From Pseudomonadota bacterium (GTDB lineage Bacteria > Pseudomonadota > Gammaproteobacteria > GRL18), in NCBI GenBank assembly GCA_015222495.1, contig JADFVK010000020.1:1-39258 (forward strand): 39,258 nucleotides of DNA, given 5' to 3'. Below, in pieces: positions 20,791 through 29,340 of this stretch; the stretch's first letter is position 1, and every line of letters starts with the position of its first letter. Position numbers and translations under genes: made by a program. The notes beneath the pieces were generated by a model. The model was not told the origin of the DNA. It saw only the letters and a list, made by a program, of their open reading frames with translations, and did no database searches.

Positions 20791-21666
20791 GGGCTGTTGA
20801 TCTTTCGTGATTAAAAAATAAGCAGCATGGTAATCAAGTATAATGGTTTTACCACAAATCAACATACGAGAAAGACCATGCCAAGAACAATGTTAACAGA
20901 TGAATACTGGGAAAAGCTATCCCGATTAATGCTTTATACGGGTCGAGTTTACAATAAGGCAGAACATAGAAGCACATTGGAGGGTATCCTTTACCGAATG
21001 CGTGTCGGTTGCCCATGGAGAGATGTACCCGAATCTTTCGGTGACTGGAGCGCAATTTATAGACGATTTAACTTATGGTCAAAAAAAGGCATTATGCTTG
21101 AACTGTTTAATGCTCTGAAGAAATTATCTGATATTGAATGGCAATTTATTGATGGTAGCATTATAAAAGCACATCAACATAGCATGGGAGCTTCAAGTAA
21201 TAGTGTCGAAGCGATTGGAAAAAGCCGTGGTGGTAATACAACTAAGATACATATGGCTGTCGATAGCTATGGTTTACCAATTGAATTTATCCTAACGGGC
21301 GGTGAAGTTCATGACAGTAAAGCGGCTCCTGATTTGATAGCCAGTTTACCCGATTCTGACTACGTTATAGCGGATAAAGGTTATGACAGCGAATCAATAA
21401 GAGAAATTATTCGTACCAAAAAAGCCATACCCGTTATACCCAGAAAGAAGAATTCAAAAACGGGTAATTCCGATATGGATTGGTGCTTGTACAAGTACAG
21501 GCATTTGGTTGAAAATGTATTTGCCCGACTAAAGCATTATCGGGCTATTGCTACACGGTACGATAAGCTGGAAAGAAATTATGCCAGCACATTAGCTTTG
21601 GCCTGTTGTTTAATCTGGCTACCAATGTGGGTTGGTTAAAATATGAACACGAAAGATCAACAGCCC
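20791..21666 (+). mobile_element. IS5-family insertion sequence, apparently intact (876 bp)
   Basis: Left end gggctgttgatctttcgtg (20791-20809) is the exact reverse complement of right end cacgaaagatcaacagccc (21648-21666); CTAG on both flanks (20787-20790 and 21667-21670). Confidence 0.95.
20878..21639 (+). CDS. IS5-family DDE transposase
   Basis: MPRTMLTDEYWEKLSRLM, LEGILYRMRVGCPWRDVPESFGDW, FIDGSIIKAHQH, ADKGYDSESIR, VENVFARLKHYRAIATRYDK. Tracked ATG at 20827 is an alternative start. Confidence 0.93.
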   Translation: MPRTMLTDEYWEKLSRLMLYTGRVYNKAEHRSTLEGILYRMRVGCPWRDVPESFGDWSAIYRRFNLWSKKGIMLELFNALKKLSDIEWQFIDGSIIKAHQHSMGASSNSVEAIGKSRGGNTTKIHMAVDSYGLPIEFILTGGEVHDSKAAPDLIASLPDSDYVIADKGYDSESIREIIRTKKAIPVIPRKKNSKTGNSDMDWCLYKYRHLVENVFARLKHYRAIATRYDKLERNYASTLALACCLIWLPMWVG

Positions 21667-22284
21667 CTAGAGAATGTAGATGAAATTAATCTGGCAGGAA
21701 CACATTTACTTGATTTAATTAATGACATTTTAGACGTATCTAAGATTGAATCTGATGAAGTCAAGCTTTCTCTGGGCGATGTTGTTTTAAGTCAGGTGAT
21801 GCTGGAATCCCTACAATTAATCTCACCATTAGCTCAAAAGAGATCTATCAAAATTATTACAAAGATTCATGGTAAAAGAGTAACATCCTATAATAGTGTA
21901 CCTGATGTTATTTTTCGAGCAGATGCTGTGCATTTTAAACAAGTTTTATTAAATCTACTTAGCAATGCGGTTAAGTACAATCATGATAATGGTACGATTA
22001 CAATTAATTGTGAAGAATCTTTTGATAAACAATTGTTACGTATCAGTATTACCGACACTGGAAAAGGATTATCTCAGCAGCAGCAAGCAAAACTATTTAC
22101 GCCCTTTGAGCGATTAGATGCAGAAATTACTAATATTGAAGGTACTGGTATTGGCTTGCTCATTACAAAAAAATTAATTAAAGAAATGAATGGAAAGATT
22201 GGTATAGACAGTATCGTTAATGAAGGTAGTACTTTCTGGATAGAGTTGCCATATAATAAAGAGCAAATGAATACACAAGGGTAA
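21643..22284 (+). pseudogene. Truncated histidine kinase (end of HisKA plus HATPase), start codon inside the IS right end
   Basis: Begins ENVDEINLAGTHLLDLINDILDVSKIESDEVKL, aligning to the part of the 2-1546 and 3809-5806 kinases just after the H-box. N and G boxes retained (NLLSNAVKYN, DTGKGL, GTGIGLL). First residues MNTKDQQP come from IS sequence. Confidence 0.85.
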
Positions 22285-22288
22285 AAGA

Positions 22289-23017
22289 ATGGCTTTAGAT
22301 AGTATTTATGCAGATACTTTAGAAAAATTAGTTGATTTTAACTTTGACGAAAAAGTAGCCAATGTTTTTCCAGATATGATTAATCGGTCTGTACCGGGTT
22401 ATGCCAGTATTGTTGCTATGACGGGTATTTTATCTGCTGAATTTTATCAACCTGGTAGTCGGTGTTATGATCTGGGTTGTTCTTTAGGTGCCTCAGCTCT
22501 TTCTATGTCACAGTCTATTGAGGATGATAGCAAGCAGATTATTGCAGTGGATAATTCTCCTGAAATGCTGAAGAAAGCACAACAATTACTAGAAAAATCT
22601 GATAATCAAAGTCATGCTATAGAGCTTATTTGTGATGATATTTTAAATATAAATATTACTAATGCATCTATTGTAGTGATGAACTTTACACTTCAGTTTA
22701 TTGCACCTGAAAAACGTTCTATATTATTAAAAAATATTTATCAGGGAATGAAAAAAGGTGGCATCCTAATTTTATCAGAGAAATTAAGTTTTGCTGATAA
22801 AGCTCAGCAGGAACTATTAATTGATATCCATCATTTTTTTAAAAAAGCCAATGGTTATAGTCAATTAGAAATAAGCCAAAAAAGACAAACATTGGAAAAT
22901 GTATTAATTCCGGAAACTCTTGAGCAACATAAAGAACGTCTGGTTCAAGCGGGCTTTAGACAAATGGAACAATGGTTTCAATGTTTTAACTTTGTTTCTC
23001 TATTAGCAATTAAATAA
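22289..23017 (+). CDS. cmoA: Carboxy-S-adenosyl-L-methionine synthase CmoA
   Basis: KVANVFPDMINRSVPGYASIVAMTGILSAEF, YDLGCSLGASALSM, paired with cmoB. Confidence 0.93.
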   Translation: MALDSIYADTLEKLVDFNFDEKVANVFPDMINRSVPGYASIVAMTGILSAEFYQPGSRCYDLGCSLGASALSMSQSIEDDSKQIIAVDNSPEMLKKAQQLLEKSDNQSHAIELICDDILNINITNASIVVMNFTLQFIAPEKRSILLKNIYQGMKKGGILILSEKLSFADKAQQELLIDIHHFFKKANGYSQLEISQKRQTLENVLIPETLEQHKERLVQAGFRQMEQWFQCFNFVSLLAIK

Positions 23018-23034
23018 CAGGTTACAAATTGTCT

Positions 23035-24012
23035 ATGTTTGACTATTCTTCTCTTTATCAATCAATGCAAGATACACCTTTGGAGCATTGGACTGAACAA
23101 TTACAGCAGGATTTGGATCAAATCATATCTTCAGGACATGGTGACCTGGAACGTTGGTCTAAGGCATTAGAACAATTACCGGAAATATTCTCATCAGAAG
23201 TTGATTTTAATACAGATGATCTGCAAATTACCACACGTCAGTCTATTGATGCACTACAACTTGAAACTGCTTTAAAAGAATTAAAACCCTGGCGTAAGGG
23301 GCCTTATCAAGTCAATGATTGCTTAATTAATACAGAATGGCACTCAGACTGGAAATGGAATCGTATAAAAGATCATTGTCAGCCGTTAAAGAACAGGACA
23401 GTATTAGATGTGGGGTGTGGCAATGGTTACCATTGCTGGCGTATGTTGGGTAATGGTGCAAAACTGGTGATAGGTATTGATCCTTCCTGGTTATTTTTAA
23501 TGCAGTTTCAGGCTATTAAACTGCTTATGGGAAGAGACATCAATCCTTCTGTTTATTTATTACCTATGGGTATAGAAAAACTACCCGCTTCCCTAAATGC
23601 ATTTGATACAGTTTTTTCTATGGGGGTTTTTTATCATCGACGTTCCCCCATGGATCATTTATTACAACTAAAAAGTACTCTACGTAAAGGGGGAGAGTTA
23701 GTATTGGAAACCCTGATTATTGATGGGGAAAAAGGGCAGTTGCTTGTGCCTGATGGCCGTTATGCAAAAATGCGTAATGTATGGTTTTTACCTACGATAG
23801 AAACACTGATACAATGGTTGCAACGCTGTGGTTTTGAAGATATTAAAGTAGTCGATGTTAACCAGACGTCTATAGCTGAGCAACGCAGTACACAGTGGAT
23901 GAATTATGAATCTTTAGAAGATTTTCTTGACCCGGAGGATTCTAATAAAACTATTGAAGGCTACCCGGCACCAAAACGTGCAACCTTTATCGCTACAAAA
24001 CCTTTAAACTAA
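23035..24012 (+). CDS. cmoB: tRNA U34 carboxymethyltransferase CmoB
   Basis: MFDYSSLYQSM ... LKELKPWRKGPY ... IDTEWHSDWKW-like segment, VLDVGCGNGYHCWRMLGNGAKLVIGIDPS. Tracked TTG at 23029 is an alternative start. Confidence 0.93.
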   Translation: MFDYSSLYQSMQDTPLEHWTEQLQQDLDQIISSGHGDLERWSKALEQLPEIFSSEVDFNTDDLQITTRQSIDALQLETALKELKPWRKGPYQVNDCLINTEWHSDWKWNRIKDHCQPLKNRTVLDVGCGNGYHCWRMLGNGAKLVIGIDPSWLFLMQFQAIKLLMGRDINPSVYLLPMGIEKLPASLNAFDTVFSMGVFYHRRSPMDHLLQLKSTLRKGGELVLETLIIDGEKGQLLVPDGRYAKMRNVWFLPTIETLIQWLQRCGFEDIKVVDVNQTSIAEQRSTQWMNYESLEDFLDPEDSNKTIEGYPAPKRATFIATKPLN

Positions 24013-24030
24013 CTGTAAAAAAAAATAATA

Positions 24031-24348
24031 ATGAACAATAAAATACATACTCCTCCTATTTATGTAAAAGAAAGTGATATTCATGGCAAAGGTTTATTTG
24101 CTTCGCGTAATATTGCTAAGGCAGAACTGATTGGAGAATTTCAATCTAAGCAAACAAAAAATGATGGACCCCATGTACTATGGATGGAAGAAGATAAAGG
24201 CTATCTGGTTTTAGATGATTTTAGATATATTAATCATAATAATAAGGCCAATGCTGCTTATTATGATGATTTTACCGTGATGGCCATCAGAAATATTAAA
24301 AAAGATGAAGAAATAACCCATTTTTATGGTGAAAACTGGGGTGAATGA
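24031..24348 (+). CDS. Small SET-domain protein (putative protein lysine methyltransferase)
   Basis: SDIHGKGLFASRNIAKAELIGEF, YINHNNKANAAYY, ITHFYGENW. Confidence 0.75.
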   Translation: MNNKIHTPPIYVKESDIHGKGLFASRNIAKAELIGEFQSKQTKNDGPHVLWMEEDKGYLVLDDFRYINHNNKANAAYYDDFTVMAIRNIKKDEEITHFYGENWGE

Positions 24349-24360
24349 CACTATATATAC

Positions 24361-24550
24361 TTTAACCTAGAAAGCGCAGTTAAAATCCCTTACAACAGCC
24401 AAGAGCACTGCACCTTAAGGATTTTCTAAATATTTTGGCTTCACTCGTAGAATGACTACGAATAAAGCCAAAATATTCAGTAAAACCCATAATCTACAGC
24501 ACTCTTGACTGTTTCATAACGATGTCAACTGCATTTTCTAGGTTTAACTA
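24361..24550. repeat. Long imperfect inverted repeat / MITE-like hairpin element
   Basis: Outer arms ttaacctagaaagcgcagtt (24362-24381) and aactgcattttctaggtttaa (24527-24547); inner acagccaagagcactg / cagcactcttgactgt; central aatattttggctt (24429-24441) / aagccaaaatatt (24465-24477). Confidence 0.75.
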
Positions 24551-24661
24551 AGTCAATTTAATTTTGCTGACAAGTCTATAAGAATATAGTAAAATACGCA
24601 TCCAAAATTCATTGATTAAGAAAAAAGGCTGTTTATAAACTATTAAAACAAGGCATTTAAT

Positions 24662-25061
24662 ATGGCTAAGCAAGACGTCTCACATCTTCCTTATTAAAGT
24701 TCATTTGTTCCGGAAATTTTAACTGAAGATCATAGTACTAAATTTGCCTGCCATCCTGGAGTATCTTGTTTTAATGCATGTTGTAAGCAAGCTGATGTGA
24801 TGTTAGCACCTTATGATGTGGCACTACTTGAATTAGGCTATCGCTTTTTACGTCAGGTTTTATTTGGCGAAAAAACCATTGAATTAAAAACAGAAGTCGT
24901 TGAGAAACGAGCAGAAGAACGTAAGGAAATATGGGACCCACGTCATCAGGCAGAAATGGTATGCTAATTTAAATGAGCCACGCTATGATCCTGAAGTCAT
25001 GGGTGATGAGGTAATGCGTGATGATATACTTAAAGAAGAAGCTGAACGCAATAAAAAATAG
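24662..25061 (+). pseudogene. Decayed gene with YkgJ-like Cys-rich (zinc/iron-chelating) N-terminus
   Basis: MAKQDVSHLPY-stop-SSFVPEILTEDHSTKFACHPGVSCFNACCKQADVMLAPYDV ...; in-frame TAA at codon 12, later frameshift near 24963 before ANLNEPRYDPEVMGDEVMRDDILKEEAERNKK. Confidence 0.6.
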
Positions 25062-25074
25062 TTTTAAAGGTTTC

Positions 25075-25176
25075 ATCTCTTATCAAACATGAATTTGTCA
25101 CCACTGATGACGATTTGCAGATAAAAATGTTTGCAAAGCGACAGCGGCGAAAAATTCATTAGCCGAGGGCTCTTAT
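25075..25176. repeat. Left arm of ~100-bp inverted repeat flanking the phosphoesterase gene
   Basis: atctcttatcaaacatgaatttgtcaccactg (25075-25106) is a perfect reverse complement of 25789-25820; the inner part is near-identical to the complement of 25723-25788. Confidence 0.9.
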
Positions 25177-25726
25177 GCAGCTTAATCAGCAAACTGATTT
25201 TACCCATTTACCAGCATGTAAAATTGCTATTTTATCAGATACTCATGAGGAGTTAGATGAGCGTATTATCGAAATAGTAAAAAATTGTGATATAGCTGTT
25301 CATGCAGGTGATATTGGTAGTCGTTCTGTGTTAGAAAGTATGCAGCCAAAGTTAGAGCATATTTTTGCTGTTTGCGGGAATAATGATAAGCCCTATCTTT
25401 GGGAAGTTAAGGACTGGAGTCTGGTTAAAAATTTACCCCAGAAGTTAGAATTATTACTAACTTCTGGTAATATTTCCATTGAACATGGTCATGAACATGA
25501 TATGCAAAAGCCTGGTCATAATGATCTGAGAGCAGCTCATCCGAATGCCAGAGTAGTGATATACGGTCATACTCATATCCAGGTCATTGATGATGAACAA
25601 TTAGATCAAATCGTTATCAACCCTGGAGCTGCCGGATATACCAGAAATAAAGGCGGGCCTTCCTGTATTGTTTTAAGCATCGATAACGACTCATGGGACT
25701 TTGAGGTTTTTAAGTTTTCTGAATAA
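25175..25726 (+). CDS. YfcE/MJ0936-type metallophosphoesterase
   Basis: KIAILSDTHEELDERI, VHAGDIGS, VCGNNDKP, EHGHEHDM, VVIYGHTHIQ, VINPGAAG. Confidence 0.88.
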   Translation: MQLNQQTDFTHLPACKIAILSDTHEELDERIIEIVKNCDIAVHAGDIGSRSVLESMQPKLEHIFAVCGNNDKPYLWEVKDWSLVKNLPQKLELLLTSGNISIEHGHEHDMQKPGHNDLRAAHPNARVVIYGHTHIQVIDDEQLDQIVINPGAAGYTRNKGGPSCIVLSIDNDSWDFEVFKFSE

Positions 25727-25820
25727 GAGCCATCGGCTAATGAATTTTTCGCCGCTGTCGCTTTGCAAACATTTTTCCTGCAAAGAGACAGTGGTGACAA
25801 ATTCATGTTTGATAAGAGAT
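25723..25820. repeat. Right arm of the inverted repeat, also an imperfect palindrome
   Basis: ataagagccatcggctaatgaatttttcgccgctgtcgctttgcaaac...gacagtggtgacaaattcatgtttgataagagat; mirrors 25075-25176. Confidence 0.9.
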
Positions 25821-26345
25821 ATTTGGAGCGCTAGTATAATTATTCCATGCAACTTGAATAATTATTTCCATAGCTGTAAATGTTGATGTTGTGGATTGAC
25901 TGATCAAAACTTCCTCAAACAAATTCTGAGTTCTCAGTGAATAAGCCTCTATTTTTTTTCCCTTCCAACGCTTATTTTTCAATTGTTCTGATAACTTTGC
26001 ATAACTTGAAGCCACTATATCGTAAGCATTATTCATATGTCCATTTTTAGCAATGGTGAGTGCTTTATCCATAATAACTCTGGCACGATCTTCCATGTTT
26101 TCGGCAGATTTAGCTTGAATCATGGTTTTTTGTAAGCGCACAAAACTGGCTTGCCTGAATGGTGGTTGTTTACGGTACTTATTTTTGTTAAATAGGCTGG
26201 AAAATGACCGTGTTGCAATAGAGCAGGGCTTATTTGTAAATAAAATAGTACCATCAGATTGCCGACATTTTCTAATAGAAGAAGCATAGGAAATATTTAC
26301 TAAACTGATCAAAACAATTAATAAAAGGATTTTATGACTATTCAT
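25803..26345 (-). CDS. Exported protein with DUF4124-like N-terminal motif
   Basis: Signal peptide, then IRKCRQSDGTILFTNKPCS. Confidence 0.6.
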   Translation of the reverse strand: MNSHKILLLIVLISLVNISYASSIRKCRQSDGTILFTNKPCSIATRSFSSLFNKNKYRKQPPFRQASFVRLQKTMIQAKSAENMEDRARVIMDKALTIAKNGHMNNAYDIVASSYAKLSEQLKNKRWKGKKIEAYSLRTQNLFEEVLISQSTTSTFTAMEIIIQVAWNNYTSAPNISYQT

Positions 26346-26438
26346 CTCATCAGTTTATCACTTAATTAAATTATAATCCTGTATAATGTATTGTTTAAAT
26401 TAATATGATTAAAAAAGTAAAACCCTGGAAATTATAAT

Positions 26439-27173
26439 ATGAAAAAAATTAGTATCACTCTGGCATTATTTATCAGTATTTTTATTTCTCAAATTCAGGC
26501 GCAGAATATTGATGTGATGGCCAATATCTGGCCTCCTTATGTAGATAAAGCCTTACCTGGAAATGGTTTAGCGATGAAAATTGTTAAAGAATCCTTTGCT
26601 CGTTCAGGTTTTACTATGAATTTAAGGCTCGAAAAATGGGAAAAAGCATTGAAGGGTGCTGAAATAGGTGCCTATGAGGTGATTGGTGCTATATGGAAAA
26701 ATAAGACCAGGAAAAAAGAATTACTTTATAGCCAGCCTTATTTAAAAAATAATATAGTTTTTCTTACTCGTACGGATAGTAACCTGGAATATAACTCTCT
26801 TAATGACTTGCATGGCATCTTAGTCGGTATATTAACAGATTATGCCTATGATGATCAATTCATGGCAGATGCGCAAATACTTAAGTTTCAGGCAAATCGA
26901 CTCACAGAAAATTTAATTGCTTTGGAAAAAGGTCAGTTAGATTTAGTCGTAGCAGATAAACGTCTGGCTTTATATGAATTAAAAACTTTTATGGGAAGTA
27001 ATAGAAGTAAGTTTAGATTTTTACCAAAAAATCTTACGACAAGAAATCTTTACATTGCAGTACCCAAAAACAGTAAAAATGGAAAAACCATTATTAATAA
27101 TTTTAATCAGGGCTTAGCAGCGATTAAGAAAGATGGAACTTATCAGAAGATTTTAGAAAGTTATACTTATTAA
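26439..27173 (+). CDS. Periplasmic substrate-binding protein, SBP_bac_3-like
   Basis: Signal peptide; WPPYVDKALPGNGLAMKIVKESFARSGF; LVVADKRLALYEL. Confidence 0.8.
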   Translation: MKKISITLALFISIFISQIQAQNIDVMANIWPPYVDKALPGNGLAMKIVKESFARSGFTMNLRLEKWEKALKGAEIGAYEVIGAIWKNKTRKKELLYSQPYLKNNIVFLTRTDSNLEYNSLNDLHGILVGILTDYAYDDQFMADAQILKFQANRLTENLIALEKGQLDLVVADKRLALYELKTFMGSNRSKFRFLPKNLTTRNLYIAVPKNSKNGKTIINNFNQGLAAIKKDGTYQKILESYTY

Positions 27174-27263
27174 GACAGTCTAAAGGCTCCAAAATAATAC
27201 GGATAACTACACCATTTCCAAGGTCCATTTTGCTTGTATTTCAGGCTCTAAAATTTGATATAA

Positions 27264-27617
27264 TTAATCATACTGGCTATCCTCATGATTTTGATCCCCT
27301 TTAAGTTCAGCAGGGAAGCGTTCTTCATTTATAGCCATTTTTTCTCTGGTGGCTTTGATCAGATCAATGTCCAGTCTTTCAGACATTCTGAGTAAGTAGA
27401 TAAAGATATCTGCCATTTCATAACTGATGTCTTTTAATTTATCACCTTTTATATTCATACTTTCTTTTGGGGTGAGCCATTGAAAATGTTCAACCAGTTC
27501 TGCCGTTTCTGCAATCAAGGCCATGGATATATTTTTAGGTGTGTGAAATTGCTCCCAATTTCGCTTTATGGCAAATTCTTTTAAATCATCAGAAAGTTTT
27601 TTAATTTCGCTGGACAT
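27264..27617 (-). CDS. MazG-like nucleotide pyrophosphohydrolase (dCTPase-type)
   Basis: RNWEQFHTPKNISMALIAETAELVEHFQWL ... ISYEMADIFIYLLRMSERLDIDL. Confidence 0.88.
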   Translation of the reverse strand: MSSEIKKLSDDLKEFAIKRNWEQFHTPKNISMALIAETAELVEHFQWLTPKESMNIKGDKLKDISYEMADIFIYLLRMSERLDIDLIKATREKMAINEERFPAELKGDQNHEDSQYD

Positions 27618-27894
27618 TTTATTTCCTATAAAAAATTAAGTTAGATCAAATAAAACATGTACATAATAAAGTTATCTCGAATAAAAATTATTTACAATAA
27701 GAGAAATGTTTTATTTATACCCATTTTGGAGTGGTTTTTAAGAGATAAATTCATGTTATGTTTACAAGTTGAAATAGAAAATTCAAAAATTGTTCTTCGT
27801 TTATTTCAAACAATTAATGAAGTAAAAGTTAAATTAGTTTACTAAATAATTACTATTAAATCATATCACTTAAAAAAATGGGGTGGGATTCTAA

Positions 27895-28347
27895 ATGCAA
27901 GTTAAAGATATTATGTCAACTGAAGTTGAAACATGTAAATCAGGTACGAGTATAAAAGTCGTTGCTACTATTATGTGCTTCAATAAACTTAATGGTCTGC
28001 CTGTGGTTGATGACAATGATAATATGATTGGAATTATTTCTGAAAAAGACGTGCTTTTCAGTATGTTTCCTAACATGCATGAAGTCATGGATTCAGGTGC
28101 TAAAATAGATTTTGAAGACATGGAAAAAGACTATGATAGTATCCTGATAAATACTGTTGATGACCTCATGACAAAAAATGTTGCCAGTGTCACTTCTAAT
28201 ATGCCAATTCTCCGTGCAGCTTCAATGATGTGGGTTTATAAAATTCGCCGTATACCCGTGGTAGATAATAACAAATTAGTAGGTATTATCAGTATGGGTG
28301 ATGTGCATAAGGCTGTATTTCAGGATAGTCTTTTGAAAAAAGATTAA
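27895..28347 (+). CDS. CBS-domain pair protein
   Basis: VKDIMSTEVETC ... NGLPVVDDNDNMIGIISEKDVL ... RIPVVDNNKLVGIISMGDVHKAV. Confidence 0.9.
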   Translation: MQVKDIMSTEVETCKSGTSIKVVATIMCFNKLNGLPVVDDNDNMIGIISEKDVLFSMFPNMHEVMDSGAKIDFEDMEKDYDSILINTVDDLMTKNVASVTSNMPILRAASMMWVYKIRRIPVVDNNKLVGIISMGDVHKAVFQDSLLKKD

Positions 28348-28362
28348 TGTAAAGGTTTAAGA

Positions 28363-28863
28363 ATGTCGATTGAAGCAATAAAAAAAAATATGTATGTTGA
28401 GCTTACCTACGCAATTTTAGACGCTCAGGGTGAGATAAAAGAACGTGTAGATATACCGGTAAAATATATCCATGGCCGTGATAGCGGCTTATTTCCTCAA
28501 ATTGAGAATGCATTGGAAGGTCGTGCTAAAGGCGATAGGGTTGAAGTATTTCTGACCGAGCATGAAGGTTTTGGCCCTAGTGATCCAAACTTGATTTTTA
28601 CCGATGATATTAACAATGTACCACCTCAGTTTCATCAGGTAGGTGCTGAAGTTGAAATGCAAAATGATCGTGGTGGAGCTAAGAAATTTACCGTGATTAA
28701 AATAGAAGATGGTAAATTGACGGTTGATGGAAATCATCCTTTAGCCGGACAAACCGTTCAGTTTGTTGTGACAATCGGAGAAGTAAGACTTGCGACAGAA
28801 GAAGAATTAAAGTCTGGTGTAACCCAGGACTTTTCAGTTAGTGGTGATGCGACAGTTCATTAA
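28363..28863 (+). CDS. SlyD-like FKBP-type peptidyl-prolyl isomerase
   Basis: VKYIHGRDSGLFPQIENALEGRAKGDRVEVFLTEHEGFGPSDPNLI ... VDGNHPLAGQTVQFVVTIGEVR. Confidence 0.9.
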   Translation: MSIEAIKKNMYVELTYAILDAQGEIKERVDIPVKYIHGRDSGLFPQIENALEGRAKGDRVEVFLTEHEGFGPSDPNLIFTDDINNVPPQFHQVGAEVEMQNDRGGAKKFTVIKIEDGKLTVDGNHPLAGQTVQFVVTIGEVRLATEEELKSGVTQDFSVSGDATVH

Positions 28864-28905
28864 ACATTTATTTCTCAAATGTAGATATTAATATTAGATT
28901 TATTT

Positions 28906-29276
28906 ATGGCAACAAAAGCAAATATAAAAATTAAAGATTTCTCAGACACAGATGTCTGGACTGTACAACAAACCTTAGATGAACGCTGGACTAAAGTGTA
29001 AAACTGAAATTCAAAAAGCTGATCTTGAAGTCCGTTTTACGTTCTGCTGATAGTGAACTATCAACCTGTCCGGCACTCTATTGGGAATACGAGGAAAGTC
29101 ATTTCGTTATTTTTAAGATAGGACGCTCGACTTATAAAACTCAATTTTATTATAATGGATGAGATCAATATGGTACTTTGGTACCAAGCTTTGATAATGT
29201 CCTTGATTGCGTGATCACAGTGTTACAGGTTCATGCTGATCTTGAAAGCGGCTTAAGCCAGCAAAAAGAAAGTTAG
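28906..29276 (+). pseudogene. Decayed gene of unknown function
   Basis: MATKANIKIKDFSDTDVWTVQQTLDERWTKV-stop; continues in other frames as EIQKADLEVRF and SADSELSTCPALYWEYEESHFVIFKIGRSTYKTQFYYNG-stop-DQYGTLVPSFDNVLDCVITVLQVHADLESGLSQQKES. Confidence 0.6.
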
Positions 29277-29340
29277 GAACCTTATAATAGGTTAAATTTT
29301 ATGTTTAATAAGAGTATTTTAATTAACTATTGGAGTTAAG

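Noticed and set aside
24362-24547. tRNA or structured small RNA gene
   Set aside because: Long imperfect palindrome without cloverleaf or T-loop consensus; repeat element is the better explanation.
25075-25820. CRISPR or att-like array
   Set aside because: Only two inverted arms, no regularly spaced direct repeats and no integrase.
25606-25886. ORFs 25606-25806 minus and 25701-25886 plus
   Set aside because: Built from the palindromic repeat arm on both strands; explained by repeat symmetry, not coding.
27657-27845. 62-aa ORF upstream of the CBS gene
   Set aside because: AT-rich, Ile/Lys-biased composition with no motif or convincing ribosome-binding site.
29064-29163. TGA recoding (Trp or selenocysteine) in the 28906-29276 relic
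   Set aside because: The same ORF also has frameshifts and another stop, so decay is simpler.
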